Shown: one piece after another, positions 63,441-64,000 of the stretch
Layout of the letters: every line of letters begins with the position of its first letter
Numbering within the stretch: the first letter of the stretch is position 1
Assembly (NCBI RefSeq): GCF_010093595.1
Contig: NW_022985450.1
Span: 231,083 to 295,082 of the forward strand
Length of the DNA: 64,000 nt
Source: Mytilinidion resinicola
Taxonomy: Eukaryota > Ascomycota > Dothideomycetes > Mytilinidiales > Mytilinidiaceae
Reading direction: 5' to 3'
Position numbers and translations under genes: made by a program
Notes under the pieces: model-generated
Told to the model about the DNA's origin: nothing
The model's database searches: none
What the model saw: only the letters and a program-made list of their open reading frames with translations

Positions 63441-64000
63441 AGCCAGCAGTGACGTAGTGCCTGACCTCTGCTCTAGAGCCTACTCGTGGCGCCTCTCCAT
63501 CCACGTGCTAACGGAGCCTGATTCCAGTAGCATCTGATACCATCAGTTCACGCCATGGAGAACAAGCTTTACCCGAAAGTGTATCAATATGAGAGACTTC
63601 AGCATCCCGATTCTTTCCGCATGCTCTCCAAATACCAAAATATGTAGTACAGCAACCCAGTCTCTCGCCCGGATCCAGTCTGCATCGCCTCGTTATCTGC
63701 TCTTCATAGTCCATATAACATCAATGCAAGCATAGTTAGATGACACCAAACGCCCACATGTCACGACAAGTCGAGTCAAGTTTCTACGCCCCACAAGCTA
63801 AAGTCGCATGTCAATGGATTCGCGCGAATCGGCCTCGAAGCCCGCGCCAGTACCTTCCCCAAAGCCTGTAGTTTGGCTCGGATGTCGTATTCGCGATTTA
63901 TTTTGGCTCTTGAGGGAACGGATCTATTCAAATGCATTTGACCAGCAGGCCGGCGGGCGGGAGGGATGGGTTGCGGTAAGGATAGGAACGAGCCCGGGGA
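63441..64000. other. Right edge without a visible gene
   Basis: No coding frame with support; a 68-codon minus frame (63508-63714) has no motif. Confidence 0.35.

Overview
The window looks like nuclear DNA of a filamentous ascomycete (Pezizomycotina, by protein types probably a Dothideomycete; the class is an inference). The reasons are genes interrupted by many short GT-AG introns (41-110 bp is typical), Zn2Cys6 regulators, a fungal NLR, an Ssk1-type response regulator, a HAL-type kinase, and scattered relics of transposons with RIP-like stop codons. Several gene models below were assembled by joining exons by eye; wherever I list introns, the reading phase was checked across every junction.

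Layout. 0-2.6 kb: the start of a membrane protein gene running off the left edge, then a repeat-rich stretch with a Ty1/copia RNase H relic and three inverted-repeat (foldback/MITE-like) elements. 2.6-8.3 kb: a four-helix membrane protein, the complete alpha subunit of mitochondrial 3-methylcrotonyl-CoA carboxylase (four introns), and an acidic/basic nuclear-type protein. 8.7-12.4 kb: no ordinary gene; instead a striking array of eight TATA promoter-like modules in strictly alternating orientation, each with a CACGTG/GTCAC-type box and most followed by a conserved pair of GATCAAA-like motifs. I regard this as the most interesting unexplained structure. 12.8-27 kb: a disordered protein, a single-pass membrane protein, an AlkB-like 2OG-Fe(II) dioxygenase with Cys-rich zinc modules, and Ssk1 of the HOG pathway.

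28-33.3 kb: a multi-exon membrane protein transcribed head-to-head (41 bp between predicted starts) with a hydrolase-NB-ARC-TPR NLR of 1153 aa. 33.5-35 kb: a small zinc-ribbon protein and a possible His/Gln-repeat microprotein. 35-39.3 kb is largely gene-free. 39.3-45 kb: a HAL-type Ser/Thr kinase and an SRPK-type kinase with a GC-AG intron. 46.4-54.3 kb: a 767-aa Zn2Cys6 regulator divergent from a secreted M14 carboxypeptidase, then a CorA-like membrane protein. 55.3-63 kb: an aldo/keto reductase, a second Zn2Cys6 regulator and a 14-helix type MFS exporter; this reductase-regulator-exporter set resembles the accessory part of a metabolite cluster, but no backbone synthase is in the window. 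It is bracketed by two diverged copies of one repeat, and two more MITE-like elements (57.0 and 63.1 kb) lie in it or next to it.
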